Positions 14,259 through 20,346 of a stretch of 21,212 nt of DNA are shown piece after piece. The notes beneath the pieces were generated by a model that saw only the letters and a program-made list of their open reading frames with translations, had not been told where the DNA came from and searched no databases. Location: positions 21,095-42,306 of the forward strand of contig DCIL01000061.1 of the NCBI GenBank assembly GCA_002315875.1, given 5' to 3'. The stretch comes from Verrucomicrobia bacterium UBA1727 (GTDB taxonomy: Bacteria > Verrucomicrobiota > Kiritimatiellia > RFP12 > UBA1067). A program made the translations under genes and the position numbers. Numbering within the stretch: the stretch's first letter is position 1; each line of letters begins with the position of its first letter.

Positions 14259-17200
14259 ACCGTCTCCTCCGGCTTCTCGGCCTTCGTCAGCAGCGTATCA
14301 ATTGAATATCGCTCGCTCTCAACGCCGAAGTTGAGTTCGTTCGTCCAGACGTTACGGATGTAATACGGGCCCTCTGTCTTGTCGCCATCGACGAGGACGA
14401 GCGCCAAGAAGAACTTGTCACCCTGGTTGACCGCGTACGAGATCTCATTGCAGGTGAGAATCACGTCAGTCGCGCCCTTCACGCGGCCCTTCACCTCAAT
14501 GTGACGGTCTTCGCGCGTCGGCTCGCCCTTCTGCGGGGCTGGGAAGCGCGAAGTCAGGTCCCAGCCGCACTTGTCGGCGGAGACGTCGATCACGGTGTTG
14601 CCGAGTTTCTGCTCGGCTTCGGTGACGGCCTTCATCGCGGCGAGTTCGATGCGCTTACGAGCTTCGGCGTCGACAGATTGCGGCGGGCAGGGGCTGCCCG
14701 CCCTACCAAGCATGCCTTGGGGGATGACGAGGATTCCACCGAGGACGCGCGGGGCTTGGGAGATCAGGTTCTTTCGGTCCGCGATGTCCTTTTGGCGGGC
14801 ATAAAGACGCGCCTTGAGCTCTTCTACCTTGCGACGCATCTGCTCGGCACTGGCGATGGCCGTCGTGTTCGTCTTGTCGTTCTTCGACTCGTTATAGAAC
14901 TGAAGATACTTCTTCTGATAGATCGTGATGGCCTTTGTGAGCGATGCCTGCACGCCTGCCATCAATTTGTCGAGTTGTGCCGTCTGCCGCTCCTTCACTT
15001 CTTCATAATGCGGCTTCACGACTTGCACAGTCGCGTAATCAGCTGCCGTTTTCTCGAGGTCGGCCTTGAGCCACGGCTCGTTTTTGATCTGCGTGGCGAT
15101 GGTCAACGCCTCCGGCGTCGGCAGCGCCAGGTCAAGATGCGGGGCCCAACCCGCATAGCTCGCCGCGCCAGAGCGCGTGATACGGACAAACTGCAACCGA
15201 CGGGAGACCGGTTCGTTCTTGGCTCCCGAGACGATCGTATGGTCGATCATGAAGAGGAGCGAGGGTTCGGTTCCTTCGTCAACGGGATCGACCAGCACCG
15301 TTCCTGACTTGAGCAAGTCGCCCTTGTCCTCGAGCATCATCTTCGTCACCGCCGTGACAAGCGGATGCCCCGGATGCAGGAACGCGGCTTCGGGCGAAGT
15401 CGCCGTCGGACGGATTGACGCCTTGTCGAAGCAGATGTAATCGTAGGTGCTGCTGACGGGACGCCGCGAGTTGAGCGTCTTCGCCTTATCGCGGATCAGC
15501 GCCGGCACATGCGGAATCGACCAACGCCCGTTGCCGCGCTTGCGCATTTCTCCGCCGAGCGCCGCGAGCGCCCCTTGGAAGAACGAACGGACGAAACAAG
15601 GCTGGAGCTTGCGCGCTTCCGCACGATCCATCTCGTCTTTGATCCGGTAGACCATATCCGGCGTCATCGCGGACTGGAAATTCGACTGTTCGTCGATGAG
15701 CTTCTTCAGCTTCACGGGGTCGAGGTCCGAATCGATCTGCGTCGTCATCCACTTCTGCGCCTCTTCCGAGTCCTCGTAACGGATGGCTTGCAAAAGCAAA
15801 TCCTTGAGCGACGAGGCGTCCAGCGCCGCACCGAGGATATCGAAGACCTGTCCGCCCAGTGTCGCGGACTCATGCTCGAGTTTATCGAGAAGCCGCTGAA
15901 AGACCTGACCCTCGCGCGTATCGACCGAAATCATGTTCCAGAGCGAACACGGCGCTTCCTGTCCGATGCGGTGGATGCGTCCGAACCGCTGTTCCAGCCG
16001 GTTGGGATTCCACGGCAGGTCGTAGTTGATCATCAGGTTGCAGTTCTTGTGCAGGTTCACGCCCTCGCCCGCGGCATCGGTTGCGATCAGCACGGTCACG
16101 GCGGGATTGTTGTTGAACTCTTCCTGCACTTCGCGCCGCTTGACGCGGTTCGTCCCGCCATGAATCACCTTGACGGCATTGGAATCACACAGTAGCCCGC
16201 CGATCTTACGCTCAAGATAGTTGAGCGTGTCACGATGCTCGGTGAAGATGATGAGCTTGCGACGGCGTCCGTCGGCATTGCGCATCTCGGGCGTGTCCTG
16301 CAAAAGTTCCGAGAGACAGCTCCACTTGCAGTCCTCGCCCGACGCGAGCAGTTCTTCGGCCGACTTGACGAGTCCAGCGAGCGTTTCGATCTCCTCTTGG
16401 AGTTCCTTCGGCGAAAGCGCCGCGGTCTGCGAATCGAGAATCTTCGTGGCGAGCTTCTCGAGCTCTTCCTCGGTATAATCCTCTTCGTCAAAGTCCTCCA
16501 AGTCGGGGACGTCCCCAATCCCCGACTTGCCGGCCTTGACGTCTGCAAGCTTCCCTTTGAGGCGCTCCAAACGACGGCTCAGCGATTGGAAGATTGCCTC
16601 GGGACTCGACGCCAATCGCCGCTGAAGAAGCGTCAGCGCAAACCCGACGCACGTCTTCATCTTCGGGTTGAGCTTTTTCTCGGCCTTATTCATTCCGTCA
16701 ATGACATAGGCGGTCACGGCCTTGTAGAGCGAGTCCTCGAGCGGACTCAGGTGATACGCGGTCGAATGGGCGATGCGTTTCGGGAAGAGCGGCGTGCCGT
16801 CGAACTTCAACAGCTGTTCCTTGACCATGCGGCGCATGATCGTATCGTCAATCGCGACCTTGCCACCCTTCGCATGCGCGATATTGTAATAGCGGTCATC
16901 GTCGAGAAGTTGCAGCCAAAGCTGAAAGTCCTCGTCCTTGCCGTTATGCGGCGTCGCAGTCATCAGCAACATGTGTCGCGTATGACGCGAGAGGAGACGG
17001 CCGAGTTCGTAGCGGAGAGACGTGTTGAGCTTCTTCCCGAACCAATGTGCGGACATCTTGTGCGCCTCATCGACGATCACGAGGTCCCATTCGACTTGCT
17101 CGAGTTTCTTCTGGTAGTCCTCGTTGCGCGAAAGCATATCCACGCGCGCAACCACGAGATCCTCGTCCGCAAAGAAGTTGCCGCTGACGGACTGCTCCTC

Positions 17201-17809
17201 GGCCTCCTTGCTGAAAATGCGGAAATCGATAGTGAACTTCTCGGAAAGTTCGGCTTGCCATTGTTCCGTCAGCGAGCCCGGCGAGACGATCAACACGCGC
17301 TTCGCATCCGCACGCATCAGAAGCTCCTTGATGAGCAAGCCCGCCATGATGGTCTTGCCCGCGCCCGGATCATCCGCCAGCACATAACGGAGCGGCTGCT
17401 GCGGCAGCATCTTCTCGTAAACGGCCGAAATCTGATGCGGCAGCGGGATGACGTTTGACGAATGAATCGCCATCATCGGATCGAACGCGCTCCCGAGGTC
17501 GATGCGCAGCGCTTCGAGCGCCAGTTTGAAATCCTGCGCCGGCGCCTCAAACGACCACGGCAGGTTCTTCTGTGCAATCGCAAGGTGCGCTTCATCCGAA
17601 CGGTAAAGCTGTTGCTCGGAAACGCCGAGATCGGACTTGACGATCACGGTCACGACCGAATCGCCAGCCGACTCGACCGCGACAATGCGGGCAATGTGAC
17701 CGGGAACAATCCCCGTCACCTGCATCCCGACCTTGATTTCCTCAAGCCTCAAACTGCGTAATTCATTTGTAGGGCCTGAAAATGTTGGGTTTCTATTCGG
17801 ATTCGACAT
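14255..17809 (-). CDS. SNF2-family helicase with DUF3883-like C-terminal domain
   Basis: A 1184-residue superfamily 2 helicase/translocase, first gene of the operon. Motif I is L-A-D-D-P-G-A-G-K152-T, II is D247-E-A-H, III T-A-T-P-H-N-G (284-290), V A-T-D-A-A-G-E-G-V-N-L (576-586) and VI Q-R-F-G-R-I-H-R-I-G-Q (607-617). The C-terminal 125 residues resemble DUF3883, with G-W-D1084-L … I-E1105-V-K1107-G. This D…E-x-K spacing is like PD-(D/E)XK nuclease folds. The start at 17809 is preferred because the longer frame (17851) begins in the -10 box; no strong ribosome site is visible. Two palindromic repeats are read in frame at residues about 427-437 and 1036-1043. It resembles the SNF2-type helicases of DISARM-like systems, but no drmA, drmB or drmC partner is present here. 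Confidence 0.88.
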   Translation of the reverse strand: MSNPNRNPTFSGPTNELRSLRLEEIKVGMQVTGIVPGHIARIVAVESAGDSVVTVIVKSDLGVSEQQLYRSDEAHLAIAQKNLPWSFEAPAQDFKLALEALRIDLGSAFDPMMAIHSSNVIPLPHQISAVYEKMLPQQPLRYVLADDPGAGKTIMAGLLIKELLMRADAKRVLIVSPGSLTEQWQAELSEKFTIDFRIFSKEAEEQSVSGNFFADEDLVVARVDMLSRNEDYQKKLEQVEWDLVIVDEAHKMSAHWFGKKLNTSLRYELGRLLSRHTRHMLLMTATPHNGKDEDFQLWLQLLDDDRYYNIAHAKGGKVAIDDTIMRRMVKEQLLKFDGTPLFPKRIAHSTAYHLSPLEDSLYKAVTAYVIDGMNKAEKKLNPKMKTCVGFALTLLQRRLASSPEAIFQSLSRRLERLKGKLADVKAGKSGIGDVPDLEDFDEEDYTEEELEKLATKILDSQTAALSPKELQEEIETLAGLVKSAEELLASGEDCKWSCLSELLQDTPEMRNADGRRRKLIIFTEHRDTLNYLERKIGGLLCDSNAVKVIHGGTNRVKRREVQEEFNNNPAVTVLIATDAAGEGVNLHKNCNLMINYDLPWNPNRLEQRFGRIHRIGQEAPCSLWNMISVDTREGQVFQRLLDKLEHESATLGGQVFDILGAALDASSLKDLLLQAIRYEDSEEAQKWMTTQIDSDLDPVKLKKLIDEQSNFQSAMTPDMVYRIKDEMDRAEARKLQPCFVRSFFQGALAALGGEMRKRGNGRWSIPHVPALIRDKAKTLNSRRPVSSTYDYICFDKASIRPTATSPEAAFLHPGHPLVTAVTKMMLEDKGDLLKSGTVLVDPVDEGTEPSLLFMIDHTIVSGAKNEPVSRRLQFVRITRSGAASYAGWAPHLDLALPTPEALTIATQIKNEPWLKADLEKTAADYATVQVVKPHYEEVKERQTAQLDKLMAGVQASLTKAITIYQKKYLQFYNESKNDKTNTTAIASAEQMRRKVEELKARLYARQKDIADRKNLISQAPRVLGGILVIPQGMLGRAGSPCPPQSVDAEARKRIELAAMKAVTEAEQKLGNTVIDVSADKCGWDLTSRFPAPQKGEPTREDRHIEVKGRVKGATDVILTCNEISYAVNQGDKFFLALVLVDGDKTEGPYYIRNVWTNELNFGVESERYSIDTLLTKAEKPEETV
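14682..14707. repeat. In-frame 9-3-9 palindrome in the helicase gene, before the DUF3883 part
   Basis: The arms GGCGGGCAG (14682-14690) and CTGCCCGCC (14694-14702) surround a GGG loop and are followed by CTACC. The element at 21140-21165 has the same loop and the same CTACC tail, so they belong to one family. Here it is translated as the linker R-A-G-S-P-C-P-P-Q just before the C-terminal domain. Confidence 0.7.
16499..16529. repeat. In-frame palindrome in the helicase gene, between the two RecA-like lobes
   Basis: Arms CAAGTCGGGG (16499-16508) and CCCCGACTTG (16520-16529) pair perfectly over 10 bp, and GGGGACGTCCCC (16505-16516) is an internal palindrome. It is translated as G-K-S-G-I-G-D-V-P-D-L at about residues 427-437, in an acidic linker (E-D-F-D-E-E-D-Y-T-E-E-E) between the helicase lobes. 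Confidence 0.65.
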
Positions 17810-17841
17810 CTTCGCTGCTACAATGTTTTTCTTTGGTTGAA

Positions 17842-17850
17842 AGTATATCA
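17842..17850 (-). promoter_or_regulatory. Extended -10 promoter of the six-gene operon
   Basis: On the minus strand the bases read TGATATACT, a TATACT -10 box with a TGn extension, preceded by GCATGAAATA as at the vor promoter. It ends 33 bases before the helicase start at 17809. No other promoter of this kind was noticed within the operon, so all six genes probably depend on it. Confidence 0.62.
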
Positions 17851-17880
17851 TATTTCATGCGCGTGCGCCATAGCGAATGG

Positions 17881-17980
17881 AGAAAAGTTGAAAAAGTTGA
17901 AGTCGAAAGTTGAAGTTGAAGAATGGAGGTTGGGTTTTAGGCGAAGGCAAAGGACGAAGGCGAAGGCGAAGAGTGGACGG
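17881..17980. repeat. Purine-rich low-complexity tract
   Basis: On the plus strand it consists of degenerate GTTGAA units followed by GCGAAGG / GGACGAAGG units. The second type recurs at 20958-21010 and the word GGCGAAGG near 2140. It lies between the divergent promoters at 17842 and 18014. Confidence 0.6.
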
Positions 17981-18013
17981 TTAGTTTTACTGCAAATGCC
18001 GGGGGATGGATTA

Positions 18014-18022
18014 TGGTATACT
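18014..18022 (+). promoter_or_regulatory. Extended -10 promoter of the divergent gene
   Basis: TGGTATACT, preceded by GGATTA, matches the promoter type at 1235, 1929 and 17842. It is the only one of the four on the plus strand. It predicts a leader of about 205 bases before the start codon at 18234, most of it self-complementary. Confidence 0.6.
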
Positions 18023-18030
18023 ACGCGTAT

Positions 18031-18161
18031 CAAGCTTCGGCTTGCAGTTCGTGATTTAAATCCGCGAAGTTTAAAACTCACTGCGAACTGTGGTCAGGCG
18101 TGGCATTTCAAAATGCTGCGGTCCTGGTCGCAGTGGTATGGTGAGAATCTTCGCGGATTTA
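18031..18161 (+). promoter_or_regulatory. Long nested stem-loop in the 5' leader (candidate cis-regulatory or structured RNA)
   Basis: A small hairpin with 5-bp arms CAAGC / GCTTG and a TTCG loop (18031-18044) is followed by a nested structure. Outer arms: TAAATCCGCGAAG (18057-18069) with CTTCGCGGATTTA (18149-18161), 13 bp perfect. Middle arms: CACTGCGA (18079-18086) with TCGCAGTG (18128-18135). Then CAGG (18095-18098) with CCTG (18123-18126), and innermost GCATTT (18103-18108) with AAATGC (18111-18116). An alternative pairing, CAGTTCG (18045-18051) with CGAACTG (18084-18090), would compete with the middle stem. The pairs were found by eye; no folding energy was computed. It matches no riboswitch class that I recognise. 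Confidence 0.5.
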
Positions 18162-18233
18162 TCTATTATTGCGTTCAGGCTCCCGCAGCTCCTTTATTTT
18201 TGTCCCAAAAACCAAAAGAAAGGAAATGCGAAG

Positions 18234-19118
18234 ATGAATGAGATCAAGAGTGCAGAATCGTTCATGCTGGCTGTGAACGCAATGAAGCAGTCGCTCGACA
18301 TTCCGATGGCGAACAAGGATGTCGACCTTGAGATAGCCGTAAGCTTCAATCTCAAGCGAAAATACAGCATGATCCAGTCGGTGCAAGAACTCTACGCCTA
18401 CCTACATGGGAACGGACCGAAGCCGACGATGATGCCCTCGGAGGCGTTCTGTCCGGTCGGAAGCCAAGAGGCCATAAACATTCACTACTTCTTCAAGTAC
18501 ATGGCGAACACTCCGCCTTGGGATCTTCACAAGGAGCTGCTGGTGTTGCCAGTTGCCGCGACAATGCTCTTGATCGACATCATGACCGAGCTCTTTAATG
18601 ATGTCGTCATCTACCGTTATAGAATGCTTGTCATGGGATTCATCGACCGATGGGCACGTCCCAAGCTTCGTGCGCAATGGACTGACAAAGAACTAGAAAA
18701 CGAGATCATCCAGTACAACGCGGACATGAAAAAGTTCGAAGAGCAATTTCGCTTGATGTACGGAGAGCTGTCATCATTCTTCTTGTGGCTCGAAAAACCC
18801 GAAACCAATCCAGTCCGTAAGGAAATCTCCGAGACGCACAAGCATGCGAGAAAGATAGCCAAGAAGATATTAGGCGAAGAGCCGAAGGCAAGCTACATCG
18901 CACAAGAAGAAGCATACCGCATCTGGACGGAATACAAGAACAGTCCAGAGGTCAAGACGAAATATTGCAACAAGGATCACCGCGTCACTTATGCGGACAT
19001 TTTCGACTACTGCCAAAAACAACTATATCGGTTAGGATTCAGGACAGCTGAAAAGTTCGAAAAAGCGATATTGTCAGTCAAAAAACGCAAATCGAGGGTA
19101 GGAAACGCGACAAGGTGA
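18234..19118 (+). CDS. Unknown protein divergent from the defence-like operon
   Basis: A 294-residue protein that I do not recognise. The start ATG at 18234 follows AAAGGA; the frame is open further upstream but those bases form the structured leader. It is probably mostly helical: an N-terminal part rich in Met, Lys and Glu, a hydrophobic stretch at about 125-145 (V-L-P-V-A-A-T-M-L-L-I-D-I-M) too polar at its ends for a sure membrane segment, a charged middle, and a basic tail (K-K-R-K-S-R-V-G-N-A-T-R). No catalytic motif or clear helix-turn-helix was found. Head-to-head with the six-gene operon and using the same promoter type, it may be a regulator or extra component; this is inference from position only. 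Hairpins follow at 19125-19326. Confidence 0.75.
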   Translation: MNEIKSAESFMLAVNAMKQSLDIPMANKDVDLEIAVSFNLKRKYSMIQSVQELYAYLHGNGPKPTMMPSEAFCPVGSQEAINIHYFFKYMANTPPWDLHKELLVLPVAATMLLIDIMTELFNDVVIYRYRMLVMGFIDRWARPKLRAQWTDKELENEIIQYNADMKKFEEQFRLMYGELSSFFLWLEKPETNPVRKEISETHKHARKIAKKILGEEPKASYIAQEEAYRIWTEYKNSPEVKTKYCNKDHRVTYADIFDYCQKQLYRLGFRTAEKFEKAILSVKKRKSRVGNATR

Positions 19119-19124
19119 TCTAAA

Positions 19125-19179
19125 AATTTAGCAAACGGGACAAAATCGGCATGTCAAGTCTCGTTTGCTAAATTCTTTT
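19125..19179 (+). terminator. Hairpin terminator candidate after the divergent gene
   Basis: AATTTAGCAAACGGGA (19125-19140) pairs with TCTCGTTTGCTAAATT (19159-19174), 16 positions with one G-T pair, around an 18-base loop. CTTTT follows. It starts seven bases after the stop codon. The T-run is short, and an A-run on the left could serve the other strand. Confidence 0.55.
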
Positions 19180-19211
19180 GAAGCGGCAGTTTAAATTTTA
19201 CCCTGTAAAAT

Positions 19212-19237
19212 AAGGGCAAAACGCAAGTTTCGCCCTT
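19212..19237. repeat. Second hairpin downstream of the divergent gene
   Basis: AAGGGCAAAAC (19212-19222) pairs with GTTTCGCCCTT (19227-19237), one mismatch, around a GCAA tetraloop. Only TCC follows, so it is a weak terminator on its own. It lies between two terminator-like hairpins. Confidence 0.5.
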
Positions 19238-19298
19238 TCCTCATTTCCGGTCAGAAAAAATAAATCGCGCAACTGTCGCGTTTGCTCCGGATAATATG

Positions 19299-19326
19299 CC
19301 CGCATCAGATCGATGCGGGATTTTTT
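19299..19326 (+). terminator. Strong rho-independent terminator
   Basis: CCCGCATC (19299-19306) and GATGCGGG (19312-19319) form a perfect 8-bp GC-rich stem with a five-base loop, followed by A and six T. It is the clearest terminator of the window. It lies 180 bases after the divergent gene, so it either ends read-through or ends a separate short transcript from the hairpin-rich 19119-19298 region. Confidence 0.8.
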
Positions 19327-19352
19327 GTTTCTGCATGGCTGTAGAACGTCCC

Positions 19353-19381
19353 GTTTTCGCTGATGCACGAAAGGCGAAAAC
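19353..19381 (+). promoter_or_regulatory. Hairpin covering the ribosome site of the next ORF
   Basis: GTTTTCGC (19353-19360) is perfectly complementary to GCGAAAAC (19374-19381), which overlaps the AAAGGCG ribosome site (19370-19376) and ends three bases before the ATG at 19384. In RNA it would hide the ribosome site, suggesting translational control. Found by eye. Confidence 0.45.
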
Positions 19382-19383
19382 GC

Positions 19384-20037
19384 ATGAGCGAAAATAGTTA
19401 TCAACAGGCCGCGGCAGACTTCGACAGCAGTCGAAAGAAAGCGGAAATGAAAAAGAGAACTTCCCCCACACCCCCTTATAGAGAAAAAGCAAAGGGGAAA
19501 GAAATACCAGACGCAAACGGTATATCTTGTGTATGTATGCCTCTCAGAACGCGCGGGCGCGCACGTGCGCGTAAGGCGGCCATGATTGAGCGCTGGCGCG
19601 AATGCGTTTTCGCGGACACGAAGAACGATCCGGTAAAGGACGCGGTTGAATTCGCGGTTGAGAAATTCGGCAGCAAACAAGATCGGCGGCTCTGGTGCTG
19701 GTATGCAAACCGCATAGGCGTGAATACTTTCATCGATCAGGTCTTCGAGGTTGAAAGCAGTTGGCGGCAAGGTGAGATTCGCTGTCCGTCCGCGGCATTC
19801 CACAAACGCCTTCAAGACATCCTGCAAGCCATTAGCGAGCGGACGGGAGGTGTGGATGAGGGGAGAGAGGATGGCTCCCGCAGAGGCGAAATGCGCCGAA
19901 GAGCGAAGCTCGGAGGGAAGGTCGCCGAAGGCGATCGCGAAGCGACGCGGAGCGCCCGCGAGGCACAGAGGGAGAAGGAAATGGGAGAGAAAGGTGTAGA
20001 TTGGAGGTGTAGGTGTAGAGGGAAGAAGAAGGTGTAG
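19384..20037 (+). CDS. Basic hypothetical protein with repeat-derived C-terminus
   Basis: A 217-residue protein of unknown function. The start M-S-E-N-S-Y-Q-Q at 19384 follows AAAGGCG; an ATG at 19363 lies in the same frame. The part that looks like a real domain is residues about 65-155: a basic stretch R-G-R-A-R-A-R-K, then R-R-L-W-C-W-Y-A-N-R-I-G and a helical, aromatic segment ending A-F-H-K-R-L-Q-D-I-L-Q. After about residue 158 the frame runs through GAA-loop palindromes (19870-19965) and the 38-base tandem repeats, giving a biased R/E/G/K tail, so the original stop may have been lost. No enzyme motif is visible. The arrangement suggests a small DNA-associated protein, without further support. 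Confidence 0.5.
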   Translation: MSENSYQQAAADFDSSRKKAEMKKRTSPTPPYREKAKGKEIPDANGISCVCMPLRTRGRARARKAAMIERWRECVFADTKNDPVKDAVEFAVEKFGSKQDRRLWCWYANRIGVNTFIDQVFEVESSWRQGEIRCPSAAFHKRLQDILQAISERTGGVDEGREDGSRRGEMRRRAKLGGKVAEGDREATRSAREAQREKEMGEKGVDWRCRCRGKKKV

Positions 20038-20066
20038 ATTGAAGGTGTAGGTGTAGAGGGAAGTAT
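19991..20066. repeat. Two tandem copies of a 38-bp GGTGTAG-rich unit
   Basis: Copy one spans 19991-20028 and copy two 20029-20066, with 35 of 38 bases identical. Both begin AAGGTGTAGATTG and contain GGTGTAGGTGTAGAGGG. Related words occur at 2055-2090 and 2155-2200. The second copy supplies the TAG stop of the preceding ORF. Confidence 0.75.
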
Positions 20067-20093
20067 GAAGTAAATATTGAAAGATAATCAACT

Positions 20094-20336
20094 ATGGAAA
20101 ATCATAAAATCTATCGCATCGTAACCAGAACCATCACCAGAATGCGGGACTCGGCAAATCCGTACCCTGGGCGCATTGTTGAAATCAGCGACAAGCGCAC
20201 CAGTCGGCTGCTCGTCCCAAGCGAGGTCAGGCGCTTCGGAATCCCAGCCGCTTGCGCACTCGAAGACGCTCGCAGAAACAAGAAACAACAAGCCAGGATT
20301 CGCCGCGCTGCTCAGTATCGCTGCCGTCAAAAGTAA
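20094..20336 (+). CDS. Small basic hypothetical protein
   Basis: An 80-residue, Arg-rich protein (M-E-N-H-K-I-Y-R-I-V-T-R-T … A-R-R-N-K-K-Q-Q-A-R-I-R-R-A-A-Q) not recognised. It is followed after ten bases by the next ORF on the same strand, which suggests co-transcription. The ribosome site is weak (GAAAG). A frame overlapping it from 20176 belongs to the upstream part of the next ORF and is not used here. Acceptance rests mainly on spacing and on start/stop placement. Confidence 0.4.
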   Translation: MENHKIYRIVTRTITRMRDSANPYPGRIVEISDKRTSRLLVPSEVRRFGIPAACALEDARRNKKQQARIRRAAQYRCRQK

Positions 20337-20346
20337 TGCACGAATA

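Noticed and set aside
16235..17458. A 407-codon plus-strand frame opposite the helicase
   Set aside because: Antisense to helicase motifs I-VI with biased Arg/Leu composition; a shadow frame.
2371..17809. Assignment as classical DISARM, BREX or type I restriction
   Set aside because: The helicase resembles DISARM types, but no drmA, drmB, drmC, pglZ, brxC or hsdS-like gene is visible in the operon; the relation stays open.
18031..18161. Retron-type non-coding RNA
   Set aside because: The nested stem suggested it, but the following protein has no reverse transcriptase motif such as Y-x-D-D.
17837..18241. A 134-codon plus-strand frame before the divergent gene
   Set aside because: It crosses the promoter at 18014 and the structured leader, and the ATG at 18234 has the proper ribosome site.
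19198..20091. A 297-codon minus-strand frame opposite the 19384 ORF
   Set aside because: Its first 45 codons come from GGTGTAG repeats, it spans the terminator at 19299-19326, and it lacks a ribosome site.
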